Positions 4,559-5,738 of a stretch of 5,738 nucleotides of DNA are shown one piece after another. Below the pieces are notes generated by a model. The model was not told the DNA's origin and did no database searches. It was given only the letters and a program-made list of their open reading frames with translations. A program made the position numbers and the translations under genes. The stretch is from Collinsella sp. (GTDB lineage: Bacteria > Actinomycetota > Coriobacteriia > Coriobacteriales > Coriobacteriaceae): assembly GCA_022713905.1 (NCBI GenBank), contig JAIHTM010000178.1, positions 1-5,738 on the forward strand. The letters are read 5' to 3'. How positions within the stretch are numbered: position 1 is the first letter of the stretch; the number at the start of each line of letters is the position of its first letter.

Positions 4559-5738
4559 AGGTAGCGGAGGTATCGACGACGCCGGTCGCATTGGCAACCG
4601 CGACTATGACGATCATGCATAGGAGCAGCACACCCAATGCCTTGAGCCAGAGCTTCGCGAGTTTCTTGCCGCGATAGCTGTCGAGCAGTGCGAATCGCCG
4701 ACGAAGACGGCGCTTATCGAGCAGCGCAAAATGCATAAGCACCATAAGGCCATCGACAAAGAAAAAATACTCGATTATGAGAAGCCACGTCGGGTAGCTT
4801 TGGTTTGCTCCCGTGGGGTGAAAGACGGCAAAGTGACTTTCGGCAAAGAACACAAGTAGCGAGAAGCAGACAAGCGTATTCCAAATGCGCCCCAGAGACT
4901 CCGGAACGCGAGAGAGCAGACCGCATGCAGCGGAGGCGGCAGGTCTAGGAAGCCCTGCGGGGTTCTGGAGCCCTTGGAGCGTCAACACCGTCTCCGAGGC
5001 CGGAGTACGGACAGGCGCAGGTGTAGGAGGCCGCACGGGGCGGCTCAGATCGTATGCCGAGCGCGTCGCCCGTCCCAACGCTTCCGCACTCGCAAAACGC
5101 TTGGCCGGGTCGAGCGCCATCGACATGCAGACGGCATCGGCAAGTGGGGTGGGAATGCCACGCGCCTCGCATTGCTCGCGCATGTCGAGCCCTGGTTTAG
5201 GGTCGGCTCCCGTCAAGCAGAAGAACAACAGGGCGCCAAGTGCGTAGACGTCGCTGCGCACACTCGTCTGCCCAAACCCATACTGCTCGGGCGGCGCATA
5301 GGGTCGCGTGCCAAACTTGACGGTGTCGGCATCGGCTCCATCGCGCCACACGCGCGCGATCCCCAAGTCGATAATCACCAGCGATGAAAACGTCAGGCCC
5401 TCATCGAGCGTACAGTTCGCACCCGTCACGATGATATTCGACGGCTTGAGGTCGCGATGGATCACCGGCGCCGACGTCTCCCCCGCCATTGCAAAACCGG
5501 CGTGGAGCTCGCCCACGGCATCGCATAGGGCAGGATACAATTCACGCGCATAATCGGGGGTGGCTCCCAGACGGTCCACCAGCACCCCGAGCGTCTCCCC
5601 TTCGATGTATTCCATAACCACGTTGAGCTCGTCGCCCACACGACGACAATCGACGATTCTGGGCAGGTGCTCAAAACGCCTGCCTGCCCGCTGGGCGGCA
5701 AACAGACGCTCGTATGCCCCGCCGATTTGAGCCGAAGC
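4557..5738 (-). CDS. Membrane Ser/Thr protein kinase, 5' end outside the window
   Basis: The visible 393 residues are the C-terminal part of a Hanks-type (eukaryotic-like) Ser/Thr kinase. The frame stays open to the window edge, so the glycine-rich loop and ATP-binding lysine are not seen; the GTG at 5637-5639 lies mid-domain and is not the start. In visible numbering, VVMEYIEG is the hinge (40-47), HRDLKPSN the catalytic loop (94-101, Asp96), DLG replaces DFG (124-126), and APPEQY closes the activation segment (148-153). A Pro-rich linker (about 233-273) leads to three predicted membrane helices (about 287-307, 317-340, 363-384). A basic KRRLRRR stretch after the second helix predicts kinase inside and C-terminus outside. 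There are no PASTA repeats, so its input signal is unknown. It faces the hydrolase gene tail to tail. Confidence 0.9.
   Translation of the reverse strand, partial: ASAQIGGAYERLFAAQRAGRRFEHLPRIVDCRRVGDELNVVMEYIEGETLGVLVDRLGATPDYARELYPALCDAVGELHAGFAMAGETSAPVIHRDLKPSNIIVTGANCTLDEGLTFSSLVIIDLGIARVWRDGADADTVKFGTRPYAPPEQYGFGQTSVRSDVYALGALLFFCLTGADPKPGLDMREQCEARGIPTPLADAVCMSMALDPAKRFASAEALGRATRSAYDLSRPVRPPTPAPVRTPASETVLTLQGLQNPAGLPRPAASAACGLLSRVPESLGRIWNTLVCFSLLVFFAESHFAVFHPTGANQSYPTWLLIIEYFFFVDGLMVLMHFALLDKRRLRRRFALLDSYRGKKLAKLWLKALGVLLLCMIVIVAVANATGVVDTSAT

Noticed and set aside
3893..4597. A 234-codon minus-strand frame opposite the hydrolase
   Set aside because: It is Gly/Ala/Leu-rich without a motif and lies wholly opposite a gene with signal peptide, coiled coil and domain structure; it is a codon-bias shadow.

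Overview
The window reads as a bacterial chromosome segment of moderately high G+C, with tightly packed genes, strong Shine-Dalgarno sequences and codon use that leaves long antisense frames open. Protein style (a PcsB-type coiled-coil secreted hydrolase, a Ser/Thr kinase and a D-aspartate-type ATP-grasp ligase with a racemase) suggests a gut actinobacterium of the Coriobacteriia, most likely Collinsella or a near relative. This is recognition from memory, not a database result. No ribosomal or transfer RNA gene and no CRISPR array was seen.

Layout, left to right. Bases 1-100 hold four consecutive small hairpins and no gene; they may be the end of an IS200/IS605-type element or another structured RNA. 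Bases 102-191 carry two stem-loops that can end leftward transcription. From 199 to 2286 the minus strand encodes a two-gene unit: an ATP-grasp carboxylate-amine ligase of the D-aspartate ligase type (1030-2286), then an Asp/Glu racemase (199-945). The 84-bp gap between them contains a hairpin, a perfect 12-bp palindrome and a -10-like hexamer. A 232-bp divergent spacer (2287-2518) with several short dyads leads to a plus-strand MOSC-domain protein (2519-3151). A 234-bp spacer (3152-3385) follows, carrying a cluster of related palindromes. It precedes a secreted coiled-coil protein with a lysozyme-like C-terminal domain (3386-4519). A strong terminator (4530-4558) separates this from a convergent minus-strand membrane Ser/Thr kinase (4557 to beyond 5738), whose N-lobe lies outside the window.

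Functionally, three of the four transcription units point to the cell envelope. The racemase could supply D-aspartate that the ligase attaches to a carboxylate or amine, most simply as the cross-bridge residue of peptidoglycan, as in the racemase/Asl pair of Enterococcus faecium. The secreted protein looks like a peptidoglycan hydrolase. The kinase is of the kind that often regulates wall growth, although it has no PASTA repeats. The MOSC protein probably belongs to molybdenum-cofactor or sulfur metabolism and has no evident link to the others.
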